Part shown: in pieces, positions 1 to 5,623 of the stretch
How the letters are laid out: each line of letters starts with the position of its first letter
Numbering within the stretch: the first letter of the stretch is position 1
Source: Bacteroidota bacterium
GTDB taxonomy: Bacteria; Bacteroidota; Bacteroidia; Bacteroidales; UBA1556
DNA: 6,242 nucleotides
Assembly: GCA_003648395.1 (NCBI GenBank)
Contig: QMPB01000293.1
Span: 1 to 6,242 of the forward strand
Direction of reading: 5' to 3'
Translations under genes and position numbers: made by a program
The notes under the pieces: generated by a model
What the model was told of the DNA's origin: nothing
What the model saw: the letters and a program-made list of their open reading frames with translations, nothing else
The model's database searches: none

Positions 1-714
1 ATCTGAACTAATATCCTTAGTCGAACTATTGCTTTTAGGCAATTGCCAATATTTAGTTGAAAAGCTTGTAACACAATCTCCATTAATAGAAACTTGCATT
101 TTACTTCCTGCCTCTAAATGATAAATATTTTTAAAGAAAGTATTTGGCTCAGGTACATATCTGTATGCTAAATAACTATCGTAAGAAGTTTCATTTTCTT
201 TAGCGTCAATAAGCCCACTATTTAGGATTGCTTTTATCTCTGAACCAAAAATAAAGAAATTATCGTCTTTATAATAATACAATGGCTTAATTCCTAGTCT
301 ATCTCTGAATAAAGTTAATTCATTATTTTTATTGTCATAAAGAGCAATTGCAAACATCCCGTTAGCAGCATTGATAAATTCGTCAATACGATTATGTTCT
401 GCATATGCAATAATTACTTCTGAGTCTGATTCTGTAATAAATTTGTAATCTATATTTTCTTTAAGCTCTTTATAATTATAAATTTCACCATTGAATACTA
501 ATGTATATCTCTTGGTTGTACTCTGCATTGGCATATTAGCAGCATCTGATAAATCTATTATTTTGAGGCGGTTATGAGCTAATGCTACATTATTATCAAT
601 AATATAGTTTGAAGCATCTGGTCCTCTATGATGCATACTTTCCAACATCCTATTAATACGAATATTTATATTATTTATTTCTTTTGAATAATATATTCCA
701 GAAATTCCACACAT
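1..714 (-). CDS. asnB: Asparagine synthase (glutamine-hydrolysing), N-terminal part, cut by the window edge
   Basis: The 238 codons present encode the glutaminase half of an AsnB-type enzyme. This domain releases ammonia from glutamine and passes it to a C-terminal ATP-dependent synthetase domain, which lies off the left edge. The protein starts MCGISGIYY, so Cys2 becomes the N-terminal nucleophile once Met is removed. Further class-II amidotransferase landmarks are RGPD (30-33), HNRLKIIDLS (47-56), FNGEIYNY (74-81), TESDSEV (94-100), NGMFAIALYD (118-127) and FRDRLGIKPLYY (136-147). The start is fixed by the need for Cys at position 2. The gene begins 4 nt after the stop of the upstream glycosyltransferase, so the two are almost certainly co-transcribed. 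Next to glycan genes, such proteins often amidate a sugar acid rather than make free asparagine. That is an inference here, because the synthetase domain is not visible. Confidence 0.95.
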   Translation of the reverse strand, partial: MCGISGIYYSKEINNINIRINRMLESMHHRGPDASNYIIDNNVALAHNRLKIIDLSDAANMPMQSTTKRYTLVFNGEIYNYKELKENIDYKFITESDSEVIIAYAEHNRIDEFINAANGMFAIALYDNKNNELTLFRDRLGIKPLYYYKDDNFFIFGSEIKAILNSGLIDAKENETSYDSYLAYRYVPEPNTFFKNIYHLEAGSKMQVSINGDCVTSFSTKYWQLPKSNSSTKDISSD

Positions 715-718
715 ACTT

Positions 719-1894
719 TTATTGCTTATAGATTTTTATTAATTCTCTTGCTGCTATTTCCCAGTTATACTTATTTGTTAATAATTGCTTATTGTTTTCT
801 GAAATTCTTCGAAATTCATCCTTATTAGAGCAGAGTTCAACTAACTTTTTATTCAAATCCTTTGAGTCTCCAGCTTTAAAAACCATTCCAGCATTCTCTT
901 CCCTGACAATTTTTGCTTGAGCGGGACAATCGCTTACAATCAACGGCAAACCAAGCCCCATATATTGAAACATCTTATTTGCATAAGTAGTATCGTGATG
1001 TATGTTTCTATGAAATGGACATACTCCTATTGAACAAGCTTCAATAATTTTTAATGCTTTATTTATTTGGATATAGCCTAATACTTCAACATTTGTAAGA
1101 TTGTTATTTTTAATAATTTCTTTAATAATATTTACTCCACTACCACTACCTATAAAAACAAAATGAAATTCAGTATTATCTCTCTGTAATATTGCAACTT
1201 CCATTAGTTCAAGTATTCCTCTACGAACACTAATATCTCCAAAATAAACAACAGATTTCTTCTTTTTCAATTTATCTAATATTGCTTTATCATAATCAGC
1301 TAGAATAAGAGATGATTCTACAAAATTTGGAACAACACTAATATTATCTTCACTTACATGCAATTTATTAACATAATATTCCTTAGCTTCTGGAGTTATT
1401 AATACAACTTTATCTGCTAATGGTACATATTTACGTTGATATTCTCCCCATCTATTTAGTGAAATTAGGTATTTTCCAGGAAAGCTATTAACATGTTTGT
1501 AGAGCTTCATTATTTCTGGTCTATTCTCATGTAAATCAACTATTAATGGAATTTTGTGAATTTTTGACAATTCGTAGGCTACCTTTATTAAGGGTAAATC
1601 ATGTAAATGAATATAATCGTATTTATTTATTGTTAATATATTACTAATGTGTTTTCTCCAAAAATTAAAATAAAAAGGAAACGAGAGCGACAAGGCACTA
1701 AACTTAAAAATAAATTTATTGATATTTCTTGATATTACATTTCCCCACTTATATTCTATAATATTCTGTCCTTTATCTTTTCTTGAACATATAGCTACAT
1801 CAACATTTATTCCCGCATTGAATAATGATTCCACTTCTCTATCTACCCTTACGTCCCCTGGGAATTCATGCTCCAATAGCATTAATATCTTCAT
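719..1894 (-). CDS. GT4-like (GT-B fold) glycosyltransferase
   Basis: This 391-residue cytoplasmic protein has the normal length for a GT4 family enzyme, which transfers a sugar from a nucleotide-sugar donor to a growing glycan with retention of configuration. The N-terminal acceptor half begins MKILMLLEHEFPGDVRVDRE, the usual FP.D.RV.RE opening, and contains HLHDLP (96-101) and VDLHENRPE (119-127). The C-terminal donor half contains VVPN (187-190), YFGDISVRRGI (217-227), FIGSGSG (247-253) and ANKMFQYMGLGLP (305-317), followed by the usual SDCPAQ..IV.EENAG. The second Glu of the classic EX7E motif is Gln310 here; I recall the same KxFQYM form in other Bacteroidota GT4 proteins, so the enzyme need not be dead. 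No signal peptide is seen. It is the first gene of a minus-strand operon with asnB. The sugar and acceptor cannot be told from the sequence. Confidence 0.9.
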   Translation of the reverse strand: MKILMLLEHEFPGDVRVDREVESLFNAGINVDVAICSRKDKGQNIIEYKWGNVISRNINKFIFKFSALSLSFPFYFNFWRKHISNILTINKYDYIHLHDLPLIKVAYELSKIHKIPLIVDLHENRPEIMKLYKHVNSFPGKYLISLNRWGEYQRKYVPLADKVVLITPEAKEYYVNKLHVSEDNISVVPNFVESSLILADYDKAILDKLKKKKSVVYFGDISVRRGILELMEVAILQRDNTEFHFVFIGSGSGVNIIKEIIKNNNLTNVEVLGYIQINKALKIIEACSIGVCPFHRNIHHDTTYANKMFQYMGLGLPLIVSDCPAQAKIVREENAGMVFKAGDSKDLNKKLVELCSNKDEFRRISENNKQLLTNKYNWEIAARELIKIYKQ

Positions 1895-2019
1895 AGTTGT
1901 TAAGTTAAAATAATATCATGAATTGATAAGTAATAATAAAACTACACAAATCATCTAATGTAAGAGATTAGCTGTTTTAAATAAGCTATACTTGTTTCAT
2001 GTTTAAATATTCACTCGTA

Positions 2020-2027
2020 CAAAAGTA
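2020..2027 (-). promoter_or_regulatory. Putative -7 box for the glycosyltransferase-asnB operon
   Basis: On the minus strand this reads TACTTTTG, an exact match to the Bacteroidota consensus TAnnTTTG. It would start transcription near 2012 and give a leader of about 118 nt. No TTG (-33) occurs 19-21 bp upstream. The box sits within the dyad GTACAAAAGTAC, which might also bind a regulator. Confidence 0.4.
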
Positions 2028-2134
2028 CAATATTTTTGGCAGTATCATTTTAGTTAAAAAAGATTATTCGTATAAAAAATATTGTTTTGAGCTGTATTTG
2101 TTTACTAAACTAAATAACTAATGAGTAAAAAATG

Positions 2135-2142
2135 TACTTTTG
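2135..2142 (+). promoter_or_regulatory. Putative -7 box for the deacetylase-like gene
   Basis: The sequence TACTTTTG matches the Bacteroidota -7 consensus TAnnTTTG exactly and repeats the core seen on the opposite strand at 2020-2027. Transcription would start near 2149, leaving a leader of about 70 nt before the ATG at 2220. The nearest upstream TTTG is 34 bp away, too far to be a normal -33 element, so the call is tentative. Confidence 0.4.
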
Positions 2143-2219
2143 TTTTATCTTAATAGCAACTTTGATAGGAAATGCTTCTATAGTTATGAAATACCCTGAT
2201 TAAAATAATTATTAAACAC

Positions 2220-3014
2220 ATGAATCTATTTTATTACAAGAAAATATTTCAACAAAACAGGCTGAATCAATATAAAGACATTATTTCGTTAGCTTTAAAG
2301 CAAGATTATATTGTTACTTCTCTCATTGATTGGTATGAGAATTATAAAGAAAAAGATGTTAAAGTTCTTATTCTTAGACATGACGTTGATTATGATTACC
2401 AAGGTGCTTACCAAATGTATATGCTTGAGAAAAGCATGGGTGTTAAATCAACATATTATTTTAGGTGGCTTAGTGTCAATAAACCTATTATGAAAAAAAT
2501 GAAAGACGACGATTTTGAAGTATCGCTTCATTACGAAACTCTTGCAACCTATGCCAAAGAAAATAAGATCATAAATAAAGAGGCTATTACTGCTGATGTA
2601 TTAGACATGTGCTATAATAAACTTGAAGATGAAATAAGGCACTTTGAAAGTTCTTTTGGGAAGATAAAAACAATTTGTTCTCATGGAGATAAAGTTAATA
2701 GATTAATAAAAGTATCAAATTATAAAATAATTAATTATAAAAAATTAGAGGAACTTGGAATTCTATTAAACACATATAATCCTGAAATAATAAAGAAGTT
2801 TGATGCATATATCTCCGATAGTTCTATTTATAATAATTTTGCATGGAAGCATGACGGGAATCCCAATAATGCATTATTAGAAGGCAAAAAAAATATTTGT
2901 TTATTAACTCATCCTATTCATTGGAATCAAAGTTTTATTAAAAATATTAAACTATTATTTACTGTATATATTGATAATATGTTTTATTTAAAGAAACGTA
3001 TAAGCCCTTTATAA
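2220..3014 (+). CDS. Polysaccharide-deacetylase-like (NodB/CE4-type) protein
   Basis: This is a 264-residue protein without signal peptide or clear membrane segment. The motif LRHDVDYDY (52-60) corresponds to the TFDDG-like motif 1 of CE4/NodB-fold enzymes, with Asp55 as likely base and Asp57 as likely metal ligand. FEVSLHYET (99-107) supplies His104 in the place of motif 2, but the second His of the usual H(S/T)xxH is absent. SHG (154-156) and LLTHPIHW (228-235) lie where the later catalytic motifs are expected. Such proteins occur in O-antigen and capsule loci, where they are thought to remove N-acetyl groups from sugars or intermediates; activity here is an inference. The gene diverges from a glycosyltransferase-asnB operon, which fits a glycan role. 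No Shine-Dalgarno site precedes the ATG, as is normal in Bacteroidota. Another possibility is a non-catalytic or altered-substrate member of the fold. Confidence 0.75.
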   Translation: MNLFYYKKIFQQNRLNQYKDIISLALKQDYIVTSLIDWYENYKEKDVKVLILRHDVDYDYQGAYQMYMLEKSMGVKSTYYFRWLSVNKPIMKKMKDDDFEVSLHYETLATYAKENKIINKEAITADVLDMCYNKLEDEIRHFESSFGKIKTICSHGDKVNRLIKVSNYKIINYKKLEELGILLNTYNPEIIKKFDAYISDSSIYNNFAWKHDGNPNNALLEGKKNICLLTHPIHWNQSFIKNIKLLFTVYIDNMFYLKKRISPL

Positions 3015-3079
3015 TTATACATTGATGATCTAATAGTGATTTATTTGTTATTATTATTATCTAATATCCTAAAGTCAAA

Positions 3080-3199
3080 ATGAAAAATTCAGGTCATTAT
3101 TTATTCTTATTTTTTGGTTTATTTTTCTCTATTAGTGTGAAATCCCAATGTCCTTTGGATATTGGGCAAACTCCAATATTAAGTAATAATGGATTATAA
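3080..3199 (+). pseudogene. Signal-peptide-only ORF, probable remnant of an exported protein
   Basis: A 39-codon ORF starts with ATG 65 bp after the deacetylase-like gene. It begins MKNSGHY, then has a hydrophobic core (LFLFFGLFFSISV, 8-20) and a polar end KSQC (21-24), which together form a credible Sec signal peptide. Only about 16 residues (CPLDIGQTPILSNNGL) follow before TAA. The same frame continues for just nine more codons after that stop, and the neighbouring frames give no recognisable domain. I read it as the 5' stub of a deleted or decayed secreted-protein gene. A genuine small secreted peptide is possible, but nothing shows that it is translated. Confidence 0.4.
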
Positions 3200-3243
3200 G
3201 ATAGGGAGTATTACCTTGTAGAGATATAAAGGTAAATAATAGA

Positions 3244-3273
3244 ATTAAGCCAACTACTATTAGATGGCTTAAT
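3244..3273. repeat. 9-bp perfect inverted repeat (possible hairpin)
   Basis: The arms ATTAAGCCA (3244-3252) and TGGCTTAAT (3265-3273) pair perfectly around a 12-nt loop. No T-run follows directly on either strand, so it is not a standard intrinsic terminator. It may end or stabilise the plus-strand transcript, or be the trace of a lost mobile element. Confidence 0.45.
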
Positions 3274-3351
3274 CTGTATAGATTGATTATACTATTTTAC
3301 CTCAAAACAAATCTTATCGGCACAATAAACTGGAGATTATACTCTCCAAGC

Positions 3352-3385
3352 AAAAAAAGGCCATTCAAATAAATGAATGACCTTT
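3352..3385 (-). terminator. Rho-independent terminator of the gcvH-vanZ-tonB cluster
   Basis: Read on the minus strand, AAAGGTCATTCA pairs with TGAATGGCCTTT as a continuous 12-bp stem that includes one U-G wobble, with a 6-nt loop. A run of seven T begins at the end of the stem. It lies 23 nt beyond the tonB stop. On the plus strand the wobble becomes a C-A mismatch and there is no comparable T-run, so the signal points to minus-strand transcription. Confidence 0.85.
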
Positions 3386-3408
3386 AATAAATATTTTTAT
3401 GAGAAATC

Positions 3409-4089
3409 TTATCCTTGTAATATAAATCTAATTGGCATATTAAATTGCGCACGTACTGGACGACCTCTTTGTTTTCCAGGCTTCCATTTAGGCATACCCT
3501 TAATAACTCTCATAGCTTCTTCATCACAGCCACCGCCGATACCACGGAGTATTTTCACATTGCTAATTCTACCATCTTTCTCAACAACAAAAGTTACATA
3601 AACAGTACCTTGAATACCACTTTCTTTCGCCATCTCTGGGTACTTAATATTGTCACGAAGATATTTTAAACGAGCCTCATCACCACCAGGATATCCAGGT
3701 TGATCTTCAACAAAAACGAAAATCTCTTCTTCCTTATCTTCTCCCTCATCATCATCTTCGATTATCTGCTCTTCAATTTCTTCCTCATCGTCAGTCTCTG
3801 CATCAATTTCCAAATCATCATCAACATCTATATCATCTTCTACAATTTCAATAACTGTAGTTTGTTGCGGTGGTGGTGGTGGTGGTGGTGGTTCTGCGCG
3901 TTCAGTTTGCAATACAACATCTTCCTCATCATCAAGCATTGCCGTTTGTTGTAACTCGACAACTGTTCTGTCATAAGTCTTATATTCAAACGCAAACCAC
4001 ACAAGAGCTAGAGTAATTACTAACCCAACAAGAGTAAATGTAGTCTTGTTTTTCTCAATATTTGCACGTTCTGTCTTTTTAACTTCCAT
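3409..4089 (-). CDS. tonB: TonB-family energy transducer
   Basis: This 226-residue inner-membrane protein couples the proton-motive force, via ExbB/ExbD, to TonB-dependent outer-membrane transporters. A short cytoplasmic N-terminus is followed by one membrane helix (about 17-34), eight prolines (67-74), a very acidic linker (about 85-122, roughly 26 of 38 residues Asp or Glu) and a C-terminal TonB domain (about 132-226). The domain carries YPGGDEARLKYL (133-144), IKYPEMAKE (148-156), GTVYVTFVVEKDG (161-173), GGGCDEEA (185-192) and KWKPGKQRG (201-209), the standard Bacteroidota form. The domain is complete and the length is normal. It is the last gene of the cluster, 67 bp after the vanZ-like gene, and is followed by a strong terminator. 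Bacteroidota usually carry several TonB paralogues, so the partner transporters are unknown. Confidence 0.93.
   Translation of the reverse strand: MEVKKTERANIEKNKTTFTLVGLVITLALVWFAFEYKTYDRTVVELQQTAMLDDEEDVVLQTERAEPPPPPPPPQQTTVIEIVEDDIDVDDDLEIDAETDDEEEIEEQIIEDDDEGEDKEEEIFVFVEDQPGYPGGDEARLKYLRDNIKYPEMAKESGIQGTVYVTFVVEKDGRISNVKILRGIGGGCDEEAMRVIKGMPKWKPGKQRGRPVRAQFNMPIRFILQG
3868..3891 (-). repeat. In-frame CCA triplet repeat encoding the TonB poly-proline run
   Basis: Eight consecutive proline codons (seven CCA and one CCG on the minus strand) form a trinucleotide tract within tonB. Gain or loss of units would change the proline spacer length without shifting the reading frame. Confidence 0.85.
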
Positions 4090-4156
4090 GTTTATAGTAT
4101 TTTGTAGTTCTTCTAGATTATCTCCAAAAGGAAGATGCTAAGATATAAAATATATT

Positions 4157-4540
4157 TTAATATTTAGTTTTTTTATTGGTTTTCTTAATAAAGTAAGTTA
4201 TTCCTATTATTGCGCCAATAAAATCTGCAATTGCATCAGGAAAATTCCCACTTCTTCCAATAAAAACATAAACTTGTAATAACTCGGTAGTTGATGCATA
4301 AACTATGCCAATAAAACCGACCAAAAGAACACTAATTTTTATAGAATTAATCTTATGCCTAAAATAATTAATCCATAAAAAAGAAAATGGCGCAAACAAT
4401 CCTATGTGTACTATTTTATCTGGTTGAAGCAAATCAATGAAATGAGATACTTTTGGTATCTGATTTCCAGGTATACCAACTACGACCATTATTATTACAG
4501 ACCAAATTAATGCAGCATATAAATATTGCTTTGATGTCAT
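4157..4540 (-). CDS. VanZ-like family small membrane protein
   Basis: From the ATG at 4540 this is a 127-residue protein with about four membrane helices (roughly 6-22, 43-58, 68-85, 105-119). VanZ-like hallmarks are DKIVHIGLFAPF (41-52), STTELLQVYVFIGRSGNFPD (83-102) and ADFIGAIIGI (105-114). They include the conserved Asp-Lys and His of the second helix, the Glu and Gln of the third, and the Arg and Asp before the fourth. A reading frame extends five codons upstream to a TTG at 4555, but the ATG is the more ordinary start. VanZ gives low-level teicoplanin resistance in enterococci, but the function of chromosomal relatives in Bacteroidota is not established, so no resistance role should be assumed. 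It lies between gcvH and tonB in what looks like one transcription unit. Confidence 0.82.
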   Translation of the reverse strand: MTSKQYLYAALIWSVIIMVVVGIPGNQIPKVSHFIDLLQPDKIVHIGLFAPFSFLWINYFRHKINSIKISVLLVGFIGIVYASTTELLQVYVFIGRSGNFPDAIADFIGAIIGITYFIKKTNKKTKY

Positions 4541-4578
4541 AGTATTAAAACCCAAAGCAAACTCTATATATTATTATT

Positions 4579-4956
4579 TTATCCAATTAGTTCACTATAA
4601 GCAGCTGCATCAAGTAAAGAATCTAACTCTGTAGCGTCCTTTATTTTAATCTTAATAATCCAACCTTCACCATAAGGGTCTTTATTAATAAGTTCAGGAG
4701 CGTCTTCCAATGCTTCGTTGAATTCTGCAACAACACCACTTATGGGCATATTTAGTTCTGAAACTGTTTTTACCGCCTCTATACTACCAAATGATTCTTC
4801 CCTATTAAGTTCTTCACCTTCTGTTTCTACTTCAATAAAAACAATATCACCTAACTCTTTACTAGCAAAATCTGTAATTCCCATTACAGCAACATCTCCT
4901 TCAACACGAACCCAATCATGGTCCTTTGTGTATTTTAATTTTTCTGGTATGTTCAT
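4579..4956 (-). CDS. gcvH: Glycine cleavage system H protein
   Basis: This 125-residue protein has the usual GcvH length. It is the lipoyl carrier that shuttles the aminomethyl group from the P protein (glycine decarboxylase) to the T protein, and its reduced lipoate is reoxidised by the L protein, all in the cytoplasm. The start [20 protein letters not shown] and the segment [18 protein letters not shown] (26-43) are typical. [12 protein letters not shown] (57-68) carries the lipoylated Lys63. MPISG (70-74), the N-terminal side of [12 protein letters not shown] (89-100) and the acidic C-terminus complete the fold. No gcvP, gcvT or lpd gene is in the window, which is common because gcvH often sits apart in this phylum. 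It is the first gene of the minus-strand cluster, with a plausible -7 box about 30 nt upstream. Confidence 0.97.
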   Translation of the reverse strand: MNIPEKLKYTKDHDWVRVEGDVAVMGITDFASKELGDIVFIEVETEGEELNREESFGSIEAVKTVSELNMPISGVVAEFNEALEDAPELINKDPYGEGWIIKIKIKDATELDSLLDAAAYSELIG

Positions 4957-4986
4957 ATCAATATATTATTTTATATATAATTTCGA

Positions 4987-4994
4987 CAAAATTA
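4987..4994 (-). promoter_or_regulatory. Putative -7 box of the gcvH-vanZ-tonB cluster
   Basis: On the minus strand this reads TAATTTTG, an exact match to the Bacteroidota TAnnTTTG consensus, 30 nt before the gcvH ATG. Transcription would start near 4980, leaving a leader of about 25 nt. A clear TTG at the standard -33 spacing is not seen; the only nearby TTG is 11 bp upstream. Confidence 0.5.
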
Positions 4995-5164
4995 AATGAT
5001 TTATTCAAATATTAAAAAGAATTATTAATTGTTTTTACATATTTAAAAATGATTTATCTCTACTTCCCTTTGTTTACATCAAAAAACAGTAAGCATTTAT
5101 CTATTTAAAAAAAATATGATACCATTTTGCAGATCAGTGCAAGAAAAACTAAAATGCTGTGTCT

Positions 5165-5178
5165 TAACTTAGAAGTTA
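5165..5178. promoter_or_regulatory. Short dyad upstream of the anti-sigma-like gene (possible operator)
   Basis: TAACTT and AAGTTA form a perfect 6-bp inverted repeat around AG, ending 16 nt before the ATG at 5195. It could bind a regulator or overlap the promoter of the metal-sensor operon. In such AT-rich DNA a chance occurrence is quite possible. Confidence 0.25.
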
Positions 5179-5194
5179 CAACAAATGAAACGCT

Positions 5195-5620
5195 ATGAAA
5201 TGTAATGATGTAAAAGAAAAATTAATACCATTTATCAATAATGAATTGGATTATCAGCAAATGGATAGTATTAATATTCATATAAATACATGCAAAGATT
5301 GTAAAAAAATATATGAATTTACAAAGAACAGTCTCCTTACAATTAATAAAGATAAAAGATCTGATTCCAATCCATTTTTCTATCAATCGGTAATGACCAA
5401 AATGGAGAATAAACATGAAACAAAAAAGATATCTATTTCTCAAAACATATTAAAATATAGCGCAGCTGCCATGCTTAGTATTATAAGTATTGTGGGAGGA
5501 TCATATATTGGAAGCTTTGGTGCAGAGATAATTGATAAAAGTGTAATAAGTGACTCATCATCACAATATGAGATTATGGATGTTGCAAATAATGATATTG
5601 ATTTATTTAAAGATTTATAG
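5195..5620 (+). CDS. Zinc-finger (zf-HC2/ZAS-type) anti-sigma-factor-like membrane protein
   Basis: This 141-residue protein has an N-terminal ZAS-like domain with Cys3, His29, Cys33 and Cys36, forming the H-x3-C-x2-C pattern of zinc-binding anti-sigma factors. A membrane helix follows at about 87-107, with a short, probably periplasmic tail of about 34 residues. Proteins of this build hold an ECF sigma factor at the membrane until an envelope signal releases it. The start at 5195 puts the first Cys at residue 3, as usual for the domain. The next gene begins 3 nt after its stop, so they form an operon. Unusually, no ECF sigma gene precedes it: 4957-5194 shows no suitable frame, and the gene further upstream is gcvH on the other strand. 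The family call rests on motif and topology. A CnrY-like role with the downstream sensor is an inference. Confidence 0.72.
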   Translation: MKCNDVKEKLIPFINNELDYQQMDSINIHINTCKDCKKIYEFTKNSLLTINKDKRSDSNPFFYQSVMTKMENKHETKKISISQNILKYSAAAMLSIISIVGGSYIGSFGAEIIDKSVISDSSSQYEIMDVANNDIDLFKDL

Positions 5621-5623
5621 ATT

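Larger units (their letters stand above)
1895..2219. other. Divergent intergenic region between the glycosyltransferase and deacetylase genes
   Basis: This 325-bp, very AT-rich stretch separates two divergently transcribed genes. I find no convincing ORF or RNA gene in it. It holds one Bacteroidota-type -7 box on each strand, both with the core TACTTTTG, about 107 bp apart. The minus-strand copy lies inside the dyad GTACAAAAGTAC (2017-2028). Neither box has a TTG at the expected 19-21 bp upstream. Confidence 0.6.
3200..3408. other. Non-coding stretch with hairpins between the remnant ORF and tonB
   Basis: No supported gene is seen here. The stretch holds a 9-bp inverted repeat (3244-3273), a 6-bp dyad TGGAGA/TCTCCA around 3331-3348, and the tonB-side terminator (3352-3385). 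One frame is open on the plus strand from about 3205 to 3372, but it has no ATG start and no recognisable motif, so I do not call it a gene. Confidence 0.5.

Noticed and set aside
3205..3372. Plus-strand open frame of about 55 codons through the region before tonB
   Set aside because: It has no ATG start, no recognisable motif, and runs through hairpins and the minus-strand terminator. An open frame of this length can arise by chance.
3700..3954. Plus-strand ORF with a tryptophan run opposite the tonB linker
   Set aside because: It is a shadow of the tonB proline and acidic codons; the tryptophan run is the reverse complement of the CCA repeat.
4108..4140. Small hairpin between vanZ-like and tonB (ATCTCC...GGAAGAT)
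   Set aside because: The stem is short and bulged and has no T-run on the minus strand, so it is too weak to call an internal terminator.
4541..4555. Upstream TTG start for the VanZ-like gene, adding five residues
   Set aside because: No ribosome-binding site favours it, and an ATG lies five codons downstream just before the first membrane helix.
4718..4999. Plus-strand ORF opposite gcvH
   Set aside because: It is antisense to an unmistakable gcvH and has low-complexity Ser/Thr-rich content, with no motif of its own.
5000..5194. Possible ECF sigma-factor remnant upstream of the anti-sigma-like gene
   Set aside because: I read the plus-strand frames leading into 5195. One ends in an ATGA overlap with the start, but the translations show no region-4 helix-turn-helix or other sigma-like residues.
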